In this document: one piece after another, positions 10,764 to 22,344 of the stretch
How the letters are laid out: the number at the start of each line of letters is the position of its first letter
Numbering within the stretch: the stretch's first letter is position 1
Assembly (NCBI GenBank): GCA_900073065.1
Contig: FJOG01000002.1
Location: 566,800 to 630,799 of the forward strand
Length of the DNA: 64,000 nucleotides
DNA from: Phialocephala subalpina
Lineage: Eukaryota; Ascomycota; Leotiomycetes; Helotiales; Mollisiaceae
Direction of reading: 5' to 3'
The notes under the pieces: generated by a model
What the model was told of the DNA's origin: nothing
The model's input: the letters and a program-made list of their open reading frames with translations, nothing else
Databases searched by the model: none
Made by a program: the position numbers and the translations under genes

Positions 10764-11957
10764 CCCCGGATGGTCGACGGGATCTTGTGATGATAAGAGG
10801 TGGTAAGGGAAATTCAGAACAAAGTCACGAGGAAACTGCAGTCGGGCAAAGCGCTGGAGATTGAAGAGGACGTGGTAAACTACAGACCGACTGGGAAAAT
10901 GTCCACGACCTCATATTTAATGTCTGAAGAAGAGCCCTTCGTCAATCACTTGATGGAGGCTCAAGGCCCCAAGGGCAAACAGAGAGCCTTGCCAGCACAT
11001 AAACTTGCAGCCCTTCAAGGCAGAGAGAGGCTTGCATTGCCAAATCCATAGGAAGAATTCCAACCCGGAATGACAACACAACGAACAGGCTTTTGCACGC
11101 ATCGACGCCTAAGCTGAATACATGGCAAGTGAGATTATTTCGGTCTGCCAGAACGACTGGAGGCTGAGTGAAGAAAGAAAATATTGTTGGAGCAATTGAC
11201 CTGTAGCAAAGTCAAGCCGAGTAGCACATGCATAGGGACCTGGGATTTAGAAGCCCCAGGACTATGGATGAGCTCATGCGCGCACACCGAGAGGAAGGAA
11301 TCTGTGTGGACAATTGAAGCGTGCGACGTGTCGCTGGTGGCCAAAGCGCAGATGACGCAGCTGGACGTGGCGGCCCATGTAGGTACCTAACAAGAGGTAG
11401 TCGCGTCCAGCGGTTGGGCATTGCGGTATCTCCTATCCATCCTATCTATCGCATGCATTTCTCCCATTTCAACCATTCCAACCAGCCTACCTGTCCTCTG
11501 CACTCATCCTTTGCTTGTTCGTGACACCGAGGGCATTTGTGGCTTGCCGATGGAATTTTTTCACGAGTTCTTCAATGACGGAAGAGATGAGTTCTTGCGC
11601 GGCAGCCCCAACGGGGCTTCGACCATGATCAGATATTCTGCGACCTCATTGCATCTGAGGAGCCAAGTGGCATCTTGAACTTTCTCCCAAAAATCCAGAT
11701 CATGGATGCAGATAGGCAGCGAAGTGCTCAGCTCTGTGATCATTTTACACTCTGCTTGCATTATGCTGCGGCTGAGAATCGGGCAAACAAGCATGAGAAG
11801 TTTCTGCCCAGCCTCAGCCTCGTGCCTTCCCGATTCTTTACACAAAAGCTATATCATTCACTTAAGTTGGATAACCCATCAATTGCTTCTCCTTTGTATC
11901 ACACAAACACTAGCCCTCCCAGTCCTTCTGCCGACCCTAGCCTCCAGCGAAGAAACC
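10764..11957. other. intergenic region between divergent genes
   Basis: This is the shared upstream region of the minus-strand Hsp70-like gene and the plus-strand coiled-coil gene. Short open frames (for example 10800-11051) show no family resemblance. I see no RNA gene or repeat. Confidence 0.4.
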
Positions 11958-14327
11958 ATGAACAACCAAACATCCACGACAAGAGGCAGGTCCCAGCCTA
12001 CTGCTGCTATACCTCCGAACGCCAGAGACCATGAAGCCCACAATCACACAATCACACAAAGCGCTTCACCTGTTCAAGAATCAAGGTCAGGATCCGGACC
12101 TAAAGCAGGCAATCCAGACCCTTCCAGCTTAGATGCCGAAAGACCATTGCAAGTCAGCAAACCCGCAATGAAGCGAAGCAACACATATTCTTCCAGCTCA
12201 GACACCCAAAGACCACCGCAAACCAGCACAACCACAACTATGCGAAACACTTCTGTCATTCAAGAATCGAAGTCAGGACCTAAAGCAGTCAACCTCTTAA
12301 GCACAGATCCTTCCAGCTTTGATGCTCAAAAACCACCGCAAGCTAGCACACCTACAATCCTACGAAGCAGCACAGATCCTTCCAGCTCGGATACTCAAAA
12401 TCGACCGCAAGCCAGCACAACCGCAACTACACAAGACGCTTCTATCGTCCCAAAATCGAAGTCAGGACCTAAAGCAGGCAATCTCATAGGCACAGATTCT
12501 TCCAGCTCAAATGTTCAAAAACCACCACAAGCTAGCACACTAACAATCCTACGAAGCAGCACGGATCCTTCCAGCTCTAATGGTCGTAGACCACCGCAAG
12601 CCAACATGACCACCACATCATTGCCACCGCCACCACCTCAGCAATCCAGCCTCGATACTGATAAACCATCCAAGGTATCCAGCTCGAGTAACACGGGAGG
12701 CGAACAGCCACGAACACAGAACCGGAATCCACCCCCAAGAGACGAAGGCCTTTACACGACAGTCGAGTTGCAGGAGCGGAGACTCAAGACATTGGAAGAC
12801 AAACTAGACAAACTGAATGAGAATATCCATGCTAAGGAGGAAAAGCGTTGGACCTTCCAGTTGTGGCCCGTTATGTAAGTTCGGATGATCCCTGGATGAA
12901 AGCGAAAGTACTGACTACTGTCTTCCTCCCAGGGCAGCCTCGTACCACTATCATTCCCCAGCCAGCACCATGGAAACTCCAGAAAGCGATATCGAGACTC
13001 CAGTCGAAGAGTCGGGGCCGGAGGACACAGCCAGAGCTCAGAGCAACGAGAGAGAGGCAGAGACCATGGGCAATCGGCCTCCTAGTGCTCATCCGTCGAT
13101 TGTTGTCACAGGGAATACAACAGGACCAAAACTCATCCCCGTATCCCGCGAGCCAGAATACCCTTGCAAGACACCGCTGGATCCTAATCCAGTCCCCAAT
13201 CCGGATGCCGACGTGGAAAAGCTTCGACTCAAGAAATTGATTGTCGACTTAACCGCCAAACAAGAAGTCCTCCAGTCCGAGAACAATCGTCTCAGCGCTA
13301 CCGTATCGAGTCTGGAAAAGCGCTCCCTCGACCACGATTATCTCCTCGCCTCTCATAAGGAACTTGATACTATGATCAAAATGCACCGCTGTCCGACCGG
13401 TGACGAGCTCGACTGCACCAACTCGGAGCTGCGTCTCGACTTTGAAGATCTTGAAATGATGATCGAAGAGCTGATTGACAATTGTGACACCTTGAGCATT
13501 GACCTCAAGTCGATACTGCATATGAGCAGGTTGTGCTTGGCCAATGCTGTACCGAGCTGGTGGAACAAAGTGGTAGATGAAGAGAAGAAGAAATTGTGGC
13601 TACGGGGGTTACTGGCAAATGCTCTGCATGCCGGATTCTTTGAAAGAAATTTCTATTCTGATCTAGATGGAAAGGGGCGGCTGGAAGAAGGGCTTATTGA
13701 TTTCGAGAACGTAATTTTTAGAGAAAACTCTGGTGGTATGATATCTTCTCTCACATCTTCCCTTCACTTTCGTTTCGGGGGCAATGCTAAAGCTTGTATA
13801 GTAGAAAAAAGAGTTGCCTTAGAATGGCGAGCGAGAACCTTCCGACTGGCGACAGAGCTCATGGATAGGAATGAGCAATCTCGAAACACTCGAGTCAGAG
13901 AGGTTTTCGAGAAACTCAAGGCAATTTTCGAGCATAGTTTCGACACTGACACAGACGCCGCCTTCAATCACCTCGAATCGCTACGAGAGATCTGCGAAAA
14001 GGCTCTCCACTGCTCATCTCTCCTCCGACGCAGCACTTCTACCTACACCTGGGACCAAAGAAGCACGCCCAGAAGTATAACAGGGCAAGGAGTGAGCCTC
14101 GAGAAGATTCGTACAACCTGCTCATCGAATGGAGCCCCGGCCCCACCATTCAACGTTTTCGCAGAGGTATTGAAGTTGCGCCGCAACAATGCGATCGAAC
14201 AGATCTTGAAACCAACCGTCGCCGTTTTCTTGATTTAAAGCATTCGTTTCTAGAAAGGAGGCGCGGCTGGAGAGAAGTTAATCGGGCTGCCAAGGGGAGA
14301 AAAAAAGTAGGAAGTTCCTTAGCGTAG
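11958..14327 (+). CDS. unrecognised repeat-bearing coiled-coil protein, apparent 3' frameshift
   Basis: I do not recognise the family. Exon 1 (11958-12874) encodes a Ser/Thr/Pro/Gln-rich region. It contains imperfect repeats built on SSTDPSSSDTQ-PPQAST plus a SKSGPKAGNL block, ending in a short coiled coil (residues ~280-300). Exon 2 starts at 12933 and holds a second coiled coil (LRLKKLIVDLTAKQEVLQSE), then a helical charged domain. A probable extra intron at 13736-13801 (GTATGA...GCTAAAG...TATAG) is 66 nt with no stop, so it reads through if retained. As sequenced, the frame ends at 14238. From about 14040 the +2 frame instead becomes protein-like (KKHAQKYNRARSEPREDSYN...) and runs to a TAG at 14325-14327. 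There is no usable intron between the two frames, so a frameshift near 13990-14050 is likely: either mutation or sequencing error. Confidence 0.6.
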
Positions 14328-14869
14328 AATCTTAGCACATTAGACTATTATTTACTTTTGCGGCACAATATGCTTACCTAAACCTCCCTATAATAATTAT
14401 GCTTAAATAAGAGAGGTAAGGACTATTATATGTAATTCTTAATCAGTTATATTGCGCTTTGCTTTATAATAATCACGAGTACAGACTACCCCCATTTGAA
14501 GCAAAGGGGGGCAGGTAGCTTATATTGGATGACGAGAACTTTTCACGGATTCCTCCATTTTCTCGTCCTGCCTGTGGCCGGCCATCTTTAGCGGCCTTAG
14601 GCAACATTATCCTTCCCGCTGAAGGCTGGCTAGGGTATCTGGTATACGGGCCCAATCACTCTAATTAATCGCTTGAACCAGTTTATTAAAAGCGGAGGGA
14701 GCCAAATTTGAACCCCTTTAGGACGCACTATTTATAGAAAGGGGCCGGATTTTGAACTCTCGAAACAAGGGCATTAGCCTTACAGCTGCGAGCGCGTTAG
14801 TTTACTACAACTCAGAGTGACCGCGTTTGAAGTGTTGCATTTTAGCGTACTATAGGGTGACATACGTGC
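14328..14869. repeat. AT-rich repeat debris beside HET remnant
   Basis: No gene is seen. 14330-14480 is AT-rich (TTATATGTAATTCTTAATCAG). After this comes unique-looking sequence in short patches, without long open frames. The abrupt composition changes and the truncated HET gene at its right edge suggest a decayed transposon insertion. No terminal repeats or target-site duplication could be recognised. Confidence 0.45.
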
Positions 14870-16070
14870 CTAATTCGTATTACAGGCCGGAGCATTCTCA
14901 ATTGCAGTACTACAATTGAGAGTACACAAGCCTGTGGTACGCAGATTCGGCGCACTAGAAATCAGCGCAAAACGAAATGCCTTAGAAAACAGAGGTCTAA
15001 GCCTCAAGTTTCCGCGGTATTTCGTTCGGTGTCGATCAAGATATAAGCAAAGAGAGTCGATCCAGATGTACTGAAGTCCAATGGATAATGTAATATGTAT
15101 TGCATTTTGAAATGTCTTGCAGAGTGTTGCCAGCGTAACTCCTTGCTCAAGTAAATGTTGGTTACGCTTTGTGAGCTTCAAAATCTTGAGTGAACCCCAA
15201 CAATGACTAAGTGTGGCGTATACTGGCTGTTCATGGAGCGACGCAGAGGTTAAGACCCGGACTCGATTTCCGTCTAGCCAAAGTAGTCGAGTCGGCAGAG
15301 ATGACCGCGAAGTGATGCACTGAAGGTGCGACTGACAGCAGTTCTGGAGCCATTGTCGAGCTTGGAATAACGCCGTTCTGCTGTCTGGCGATAACCTGCT
15401 GGTCTTGGGCACTAAACCAAAGTTGCATCAGCCTATATACTGTTCCCGAATGTCGGTTTGGATTATGCATACTGGAGGCTGAGCTTGGAATCAAGACAAC
15501 TTTGCAGCTATATGCATCTCGAGACATCTCAAAAGTCCAGTCACTTCAAACACCTCCATTTAGAGCACCATGTAAAGACCCAGCTTGTTGCCGTCGACCA
15601 CCCTCTACATATTTCTCAACTCTTTCTGCAATATCATCTTCCTCATCTCCATCGTCGTCCAGGATATCTGGGGGACGAAATCTCAACTCTAACAACCAAC
15701 AATCTTGGTAGTAGGCTCTTCCCCGAGAAATGATTCTCTCGAAAGAGATCACCATAACATATCCATGGTAGCCAGTCCATCCACAGTTCAGCACATCAAT
15801 TGTAACACCTTGCAATATTTCCACAATTCCTCTTGTTTCTAGATTCCTCAGAAATTGACTGCAAATATAACACCCATTCCTTGCTGATTCGATCAATGCG
15901 AAGATGTTCGAATTCTCACAATGAGGAAATCTGGCATTGTACTCGTCTTCTAGCACTTCGTGCCAGTGCTCGAAGACGTGACGGCAATCTTGACAGAGGT
16001 GAGATGGCTGAGGCGGGCTCGTAGTAGCCGAAGAGGCTGGGTATGCCAGATGCTGAAGTTCCATCTTCAT
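14870..16070 (-). pseudogene. HET-domain (heterokaryon incompatibility) gene remnant
   Basis: Exon 1 is 16070-15554 and exon 2 is 15411-14870. The intron (GTGTTT...CTGATG...TTTAG) keeps the frame and gives 352 codons. The N-terminal zinc-ribbon-like part (LCQDC...NGCYICSQFL) is typical of HET proteins. Then come ARQWLQNCCQSHLQC, VYATLSHCWGSLK (HET motif 1) and LQYIWIDSLC (motif 2). Right after IDSLC the homology breaks off. The remaining 60 residues do not resemble a HET domain, whereas another frame contains fragments such as ISFCADF and CAESAYH. Those fragments correspond to the later conserved HFCxDQ-WEC segment, but stops interrupt them. The second half of the domain is therefore deleted and frameshifted. 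Functional HET proteins trigger incompatibility cell death; this copy is probably dead. Confidence 0.75.
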
Positions 16071-16602
16071 GGGTAGATGCTCCAGAGCTTCCCGTCAGGG
16101 TTCTTTGGTGTGTATTGTGATTGACCAAATCAGAGCCGCATCTTGGGTCGTTCGTGGAAATCTTTGATGCGGCGATGCCCGACTGGCCTGTACTCGTTGG
16201 CTTTCTTCAACGATCCTTACAATATCTCCGACTTCCCAAGCTAGCTCCAGCACGTCTCCAATAAGACCCAACTACCCCAGGGGTCGAGTGTTGAGGGCAT
16301 CAATTAAACACCACTCGACGGAACACGGCAACCGTGTGCTGTGCAACTATACATATCCACAAGGTTGGTATGTCGGTTGTAGCCAATGATTGAGCTCCTC
16401 AGAACGCGGGGTAGATATCCGGGAGGTTGATACGTAGCGTGTGCCTCGGTGCTGCAGAAGGATTACCGACTAGAAACTTGAGAAAGATCTCTCACTTCCT
16501 GCTTTAAAAGAATAAATGAGGATATACTTGCTTTGGGCGCTGACTTCTTGTTTAGATTGTATGAGTTTTACTTCGTGAAATTGTAAGACGAGAAAGAGAA
16601 GG
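16071..16602. promoter_or_regulatory. divergent upstream region, HET remnant and FAT1
   Basis: This 532-bp region separates two divergent start codons. I see no gene. No individual control site can be assigned from sequence alone. Confidence 0.4.
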
Positions 16603-18939
16603 ATGGCCCTCGGTAAGTGAAGTTCTACAGGCACCCCACTCTTTGATTGGTCACACCCAACCCTCCTCAAGACGAATTGTCCTTCCTCACTTCACAACCC
16701 CACAGGTCAAAGTCCATTCTCGCCTATTGATTGCTAACATGACGCCCTCGAACAGCTACGGCAGCAGCGGTCGCTGGGACTCTTGGTGCTGCCATGTACT
16801 TGGATGGACGGTATGCCATTCGAAAGGACATTCGAGGACTGCGCCGCATGAAGGCCATTGAGAAGCTATACCTCGAGCATGGTGAGTGCTCTCTAGTCTT
16901 TTCTGTTCCGCCAATCTAACAGTTTCTCAGTCAAAGATAATCGAATATCGTTGTACTACTTCTTCGAAGATACCGTCAAAAAGAAGCTCAACGAGGAGTG
17001 TATATGGTCGAGAGAAGGATGCTATACCTGGACACAAGCCTACGAGAGGTCTCACCAATACGCCAATTGGTTTTTGGAACAAGGAGTCAAGCCCAACGAC
17101 TATGTGGCCTTTTACCTCATGAACTCCCCTGACTTCATATTCGCGTGGTTGGGGCTTTGGGCGATCGGAGCAGCTCCAGCAATGATCAACTACAATTTGG
17201 CGGGGAATGCTTTGATCCATTGTCTGAAAGTCTGCGGCGCCAAACTGCTGTTAGTTGATAAAGAACCAGAACTGCGGCAAAGGATTGAAGATGCTCGAAG
17301 CCAGATTGAAGGCGATGTGGGCATGACTATCAGTCTCCAGGATCGAAATGCCATGAATATTATTCGTAGTCTCAAGCCCGACCGACCCGCAGACGTACAT
17401 AGAGAAAGAGTAAGAGGCAATTGGGCCCTGGCTATGTTTTATACCAGGCACGTCTTACGCTCCCGAGAGGATCATATAGTTGACTTTGAGTAGTGGAACC
17501 ACTGGAATGCCGAAGGGTGTTCCATTCACCGTAGAGCGTGCTTACGAGGTACGTGAAATATGATCGAATTGGGATTTAATACTTACTAGCCATCAGCGCG
17601 CGGTGTTCAACCACCACACCACACGGGAAGACGATCGTTGGTATGACTGCATGCCATATTACCACGGCACAGGCGGGGTGATGGCTATATCTTGCGCGAT
17701 GACTGGCCTCACTCTCTGCATAGGGAAGAAATTCAGCACTTCTCGATTTTGGGGTGAGGTCCACGATTCTCGTGCTACATGGATCACATATGTCGGAGAA
17801 ACTGCTCGTTACCTTCTTGCTGCTCCTCCTTCGCCTCTTGACAAAGACCACCATGTCCGCTGCATGTACGGCAATGGCCTGCGACCTGATGTCTGGATCA
17901 AATTCAGGGAGCGTTTCAATGTACCTGAGGTGTCCGAGTTCTTCAACTCGTCCGAAGGAATTTTTAGCCTCGTCAATTACGCCAGGGGCGATTACTTTGC
18001 AGCTTGCGTCGGTCACCATGGTGCAATCATCAGACGTCGTTATAAGGACATTTTTGTCCCTGTTCTGATCGATCAAGCAACAGGAGCAATTGTCCGAGAT
18101 CCAAAAACGGGCTTTGCATACCGCCAACCTTATGAGACTGGTGGTGAAATGATTGTTCAGGTTCCAAGTGAGGAGGTTTTTGCTGGATACTACAACAATC
18201 CAGAAGCGACAGCTAAGAAGTTCGAGCGGAACGTCTTCAAGAAGGGAGACCTGTGGTATCGATCTGGGGATGCTCTTCGGAGAGCCCCAGATGGTCGCTG
18301 GTACTTCATGGATCGACTGGGAGACACCTACAGATGGAAAGGGGAGAACATCAGTACGGCTGAGGTTGCAGAGGTCCTTGGGAAATACCCCGGTGTCGTT
18401 GAAGCGAACGTTTATGGCGTAGCTTTACCCTCCCACGATGGTAGAGCAGGTTGCGCTGCAGTGTTCATCGATCCTGATGTCAAGAAGAATTTTGATTTTG
18501 CCGGACTGCTGAAGTTAGTATTCGATATTTGTTCACAGAGCTTCAGCTGACTTGTTCTAGGTTTGCAAGAGTTCATCTGCCGAAATATGCTGTTCCAGTA
18601 TTCATTCGCATCGTCAAGGAGATGACCCCTATTCATAACAACAAACAAAATAAGGTACCACTTAGAGAAGAGGGCGTTGATCCAGAGAAGGTCCATCCAG
18701 AAGACAAGCTTTTGTGGATCGATCAGAATGGAAAGGGTCACCGTAAGTACTTCCCGAATCATCAATGACTATTCAAGCTAGGACTTCTGATCGTCCAATA
18801 TCCTCTACCTAGCTGGGACATTGGAAATTGAACTGTCTGCGTCTTCCGAGAATGTGGAATATGCTTACACTTTGCAGGTTATGTCGACTTCCACGTTGAT
18901 CATTGGGAAGATCTCAAGCTCGGCAGGGCGCAGTTATAA
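16603..18939 (+). CDS. FAT1: very-long-chain fatty acid transport protein / acyl-CoA synthetase (FAT1 family)
   Basis: This enzyme activates (very) long-chain fatty acids to acyl-CoA and couples that to uptake, at ER, peroxisome or lipid-droplet membranes. The prediction is 622 residues from exons 16603-16612, 16756-16881, 16931-17447, 17494-17548, 17597-18513, 18561-18742 and 18878-18939. Exon 1 encodes only MAL plus one base. It was chosen because the join yields MALATAAAVAGTLGAAMYLD, the hydrophobic N-terminus of the family. The AMP-binding motif FYTSGTTGMPKGV spans a splice at 17447/17494, where the donor is GC rather than GT. The FATP/VLACS signature FMDRLGDTYRWKGENIST lies near residue 500. 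The C-terminus LKLGRAQL is typical. The gene converges on the CFEM-like gene 198 bp downstream. Confidence 0.92.
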
Positions 18940-19136
18940 ACCATTTGGAGATATATACTCTAGACCAATATACATGTCATATCGTCTTTCCTCAAAATAT
19001 TCCCAATTCTCCTCATCGTCTCAAGTTACATAGCCAACGGCTCCCAAAACTCCGAAAACCAGCCAGCAAGTGTACCAATCACCCTATTTACAAATTTCAC
19101 AAATTTCACAGGACTCAGACCCAGCCAGGGTAAGTA

Positions 19137-20990
19137 TTATCGCCAGTTCCGATCACCATCCATCTCAAACGGTCCTCTCAGATTCGCCCCCATCTCAACT
19201 GGGAATTGGTTCGATCCATGTACCTCATGTTGTGGTGCATCATGGTGCAGCTCCTGCGCATTTGGACCGCTTGGTACTTCCGCTCTTAATGGCGCTGGCG
19301 GTACTGCCATCTCTGCTGGTCTGCGCTGTGGGCTCGCCAATGGGTTCGGTCTGTCATCTATCGGTGAAACTGGCGACATTGGGACCGGCTTTCTCAGCAA
19401 CAAGCTCTTGGGAGATATCGCCTTTGTCTCAGTATTCGGTAATTCCGCTTTCGACCAGTCAGGTCTTCCACCAGGATTTCCTCCAGTTATCATGGGCGGA
19501 AGAGGTTTATTTTGCATCCGCCGTCTCCTGTATCTCCAACCTACAAAGAGCAAGAAGCAGATGAACACGACCGCGCCACCTACAGCTCCAGCTATCGCAG
19601 CCACTGGGACACCACTCTTCGTTGTTCCCAGAGGATTAGGCCCCGTGTTAGTGTTAGTTGTCGAAGATGTCCCTCCGTCCCCAGTACTTGTTGATGTGGC
19701 TCCTCCGTTCGAGTATTTCCCAGTGGATGTTGCTTTGCTGCCGCTTCCAGAGCCGTACGCTGTCGTCGCCACTGCCCAAAATCTCATTAGCATTTCTCTC
19801 CTGAAATCCACTTTGCCTAACTTCACTATTACCCGTCATGGTCCTCCACATTCTCCTTCTGAAAATGTACTAAGATTGAAAGGAAATTTGTTTTACCTGA
19901 CGATAGCTTCTGCGTCACAGTCGCCAATCCCTTCCCAACACTACAATAAAAGTCAAACAGAGATAACGCGCTCGCCATATTCGCACTCGCAGTCGAGCCA
20001 CAATACAAACTCGCAGCTCCACTAATCTTACTCGTCATCATCAATGAGTTAGAATCCTTGACGCAAAGACATGATACTAATGCTTGAGGATTTGACGGAC
20101 AATCGGAGTACGTTTGCACCTGAACAGTTTTGATTGCTTGTTGGGCACAACTTGCGAGACTTTGATACTGTGGCAAGGCCGTGATGTAGTATGTGACGTC
20201 TCCTGGTAGATATGTAGGAGTTGGGAAGGAGGTTGTTCCGTTTGCTAGGCCGCAGTACCCGGCGAGTACTGCTTGGGCGGAGGTGATGTCTTCGGTGTGT
20301 GTTGATCCACATGTAAATTTGATTTCGCTGTTGATAGCTTCACTGGCCGCAAGAGAGTTCTGATTCTTCGAGCAGACGCAACTCGCAAGCGCAGAAGGGC
20401 CTCCTGTTGGACAGACCGACTAGAATGAATTAGTCCAACATTTGAGGAAATCGCAATAGATGAGGGGCATGCAACTTGCTCGGGACCTCCCAACACAGCA
20501 AAGTTCAAGAGGCGAGACAGAAAGAGGGGTTGATTACATTCGTCATTCCCATGATAAGATATTGAAGTCCTCCGGATGCGCATGGCGCTAGATCTGAGAA
20601 CGCGGAGAGATCGGTGATGTACTGCGTGACAGCATTCGATCCCGGTGGAGCTGTTGTGATCGGACTGCCTTGATTGCAATACGCGCTGAGGACGACTGAT
20701 GCACTGGAGACATCGTCGCTTGCCGTCTTCCCACAAGTGAAGAGTATTTGACTCGAGATACTCGATGAGACAGCCGCAGAGTTCTGATCTTGAGTGCAAA
20801 CACAGGACTCTAACGCCGTCACCGCTGGCCCACACTCGCTTTGCGTAAGTCGTCCCACTTCATATTGAACGGCCCCTTGAGCGCAAGGTGCCAGAGCTGA
20901 AAAGACCGGAAGATCGGTGACATAGACTATGGCGAAGACATCTTCGATAAACACAAGACCAAGAAACAGTTCGAGGCAAAAGAGCCTCAT
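19137..20990 (-). CDS. cell-surface protein with three cysteine-rich (CFEM-like) repeats and one TM segment
   Basis: The predicted protein has 536 residues. The exons are 20990-20538, 20419-19897 and 19771-19137. A signal peptide (MRLFCLELFLGLVFIEDVFA) is followed by three tandem domains of about 85-90 residues. Each has the pattern LPxFSxLAPCA...C...LxSCxC...NS...LxCGSTAS...YC, that is six cysteines in the same order. A Gly/Ser/Thr-rich stalk, one membrane helix (VAAIAGAVGGAVVFICFLLF) and a basic stop-transfer RYRRRR come next. The tail is Pro-rich and cytoplasmic. This is the architecture of a receptor or wall-anchored sensor. The repeats resemble CFEM domains in spacing but have six rather than eight cysteines, so haem or iron binding is only a guess. 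Exon borders do not coincide with repeat borders. Confidence 0.75.
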
Positions 20991-22344
20991 AGTGGCTTTC
21001 TCAGACAAAAAAATATCGATGCGAAAGAAAGACAAACGGACGACACGCAAAGAGCAGAAAACACCCGATTCCAACCTCAGCTCTGATCATTTGATACCAT
21101 ATTTCCCATCCCGTCAGGTGAAGCAGCCACAATCGCAAGCATCAATTCAAAACCAGCATCACTTCCCGAACAATGTCCCATTCACCATCCCATCTTGGAA
21201 AGGAAATGTTCTACAGGAGGATTCAGACCTTGCCGCCCTCCCGCTATGCTAGCCACCCAGCGTCCTGGTTGACAGCCACAACAAGTATTTCAAACGGACC
21301 TTAAACGTGTGTGTCCAATGAGGAGAACTCGCTAAGTTTATTTTTGGACTTATGCTTAAATAGGAGGTGAATATTGACTCGCTAAGATTTGGGTGCTTAT
21401 TGGTGGGGGAGGACAAGGGTGGGATGAAATGGTCGTGCGGAATATCAAGTAAAAGAGAGGGAAGCAAAGCCACATTGCCCCTCTCCTTGGAGGTGCATAA
21501 AAAGTCGCAGAGCAAGACATGAACCGCGGCTCGAAATGAGGCTTCAATAGCAATGTCTTGTACGAGTCTACACTTCTCCTTTCGAAAGTCGCAAGCTTAA
21601 TTCTCGTGGGAGAAGAGCTTGATGGTTGACTGAACTGTTTGTATTCTCAAATTCCCGAATCCAGCTATTCTACTAGCAGAATGTCCGTAATCGCAGGACC
21701 CCCAAATCCCGACAATGGAATCAGAAATGTTCTATTGTGGGGACGTACATTCAGCTCACGAGCCAGCCGTGCCTTTGGTTTTGCATTCTCGCTATCAGTT
21801 CAGCGCTTAAAATACGATGCCGCTACGATGCTATAGAAAAGGATGAGGCAGGATAGACAAAATTAGGTCGGATTTATAGGAGCTAACCCACGAGAATTAG
21901 GTGAAGCAGAGGCTACTAGCTCCAGATCATCTAATATGTTCCCCCAGTAAAACAAGCAGCTCGAGAGTAATGTTGGAGAAGATTGTCCTGGTTCTCTAGG
22001 CCAAATTGTCCCAAGCGAGAACGGACATTCCTCCATCTGCTCCACTCGAAGTATGATATACCTGGTCAAAAGAGACAGCTTCGAGCTGGGATGAATACGA
22101 CTAGAGTTACTGCTATCACGGATAGGAAGTGCTGTGCTCAAGTGCAAGAATGAAGAAGAATGTATACCAGGCTATCTTTGACTGTTTACATTAAGTATAG
22201 TACACATGAGCACCGAAGTGTCATGACATGATTGCCCATCCATCTGATGCAATGGATCGATCCCATTCTTCCCGCTAGGAAGTTCATGGCCGTTTTCACC
22301 CCTATTTCTAACTCCAACAAAATGCAGATACCACCCTAGACGCT
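20991..22344. other. intergenic region
   Basis: It lies between the start of the CFEM-like gene and the 3' end of YIF1. I see no recognisable gene, RNA or repeat. Open frames of up to ~95 codons have no protein-like character. Confidence 0.4.

Noticed and set aside
14700..14800. tRNA-like box sequences (TTTGAACCCC) near 14710
   Set aside because: No cloverleaf can be formed around them and no A box lies at the right distance. No tRNA gene was found anywhere in the window by eye.
15231..15527. Separate minus-strand gene between the two HET exons
   Set aside because: Most of it is the intron 15412-15553 with clear donor, branch point and acceptor. No domain is seen.
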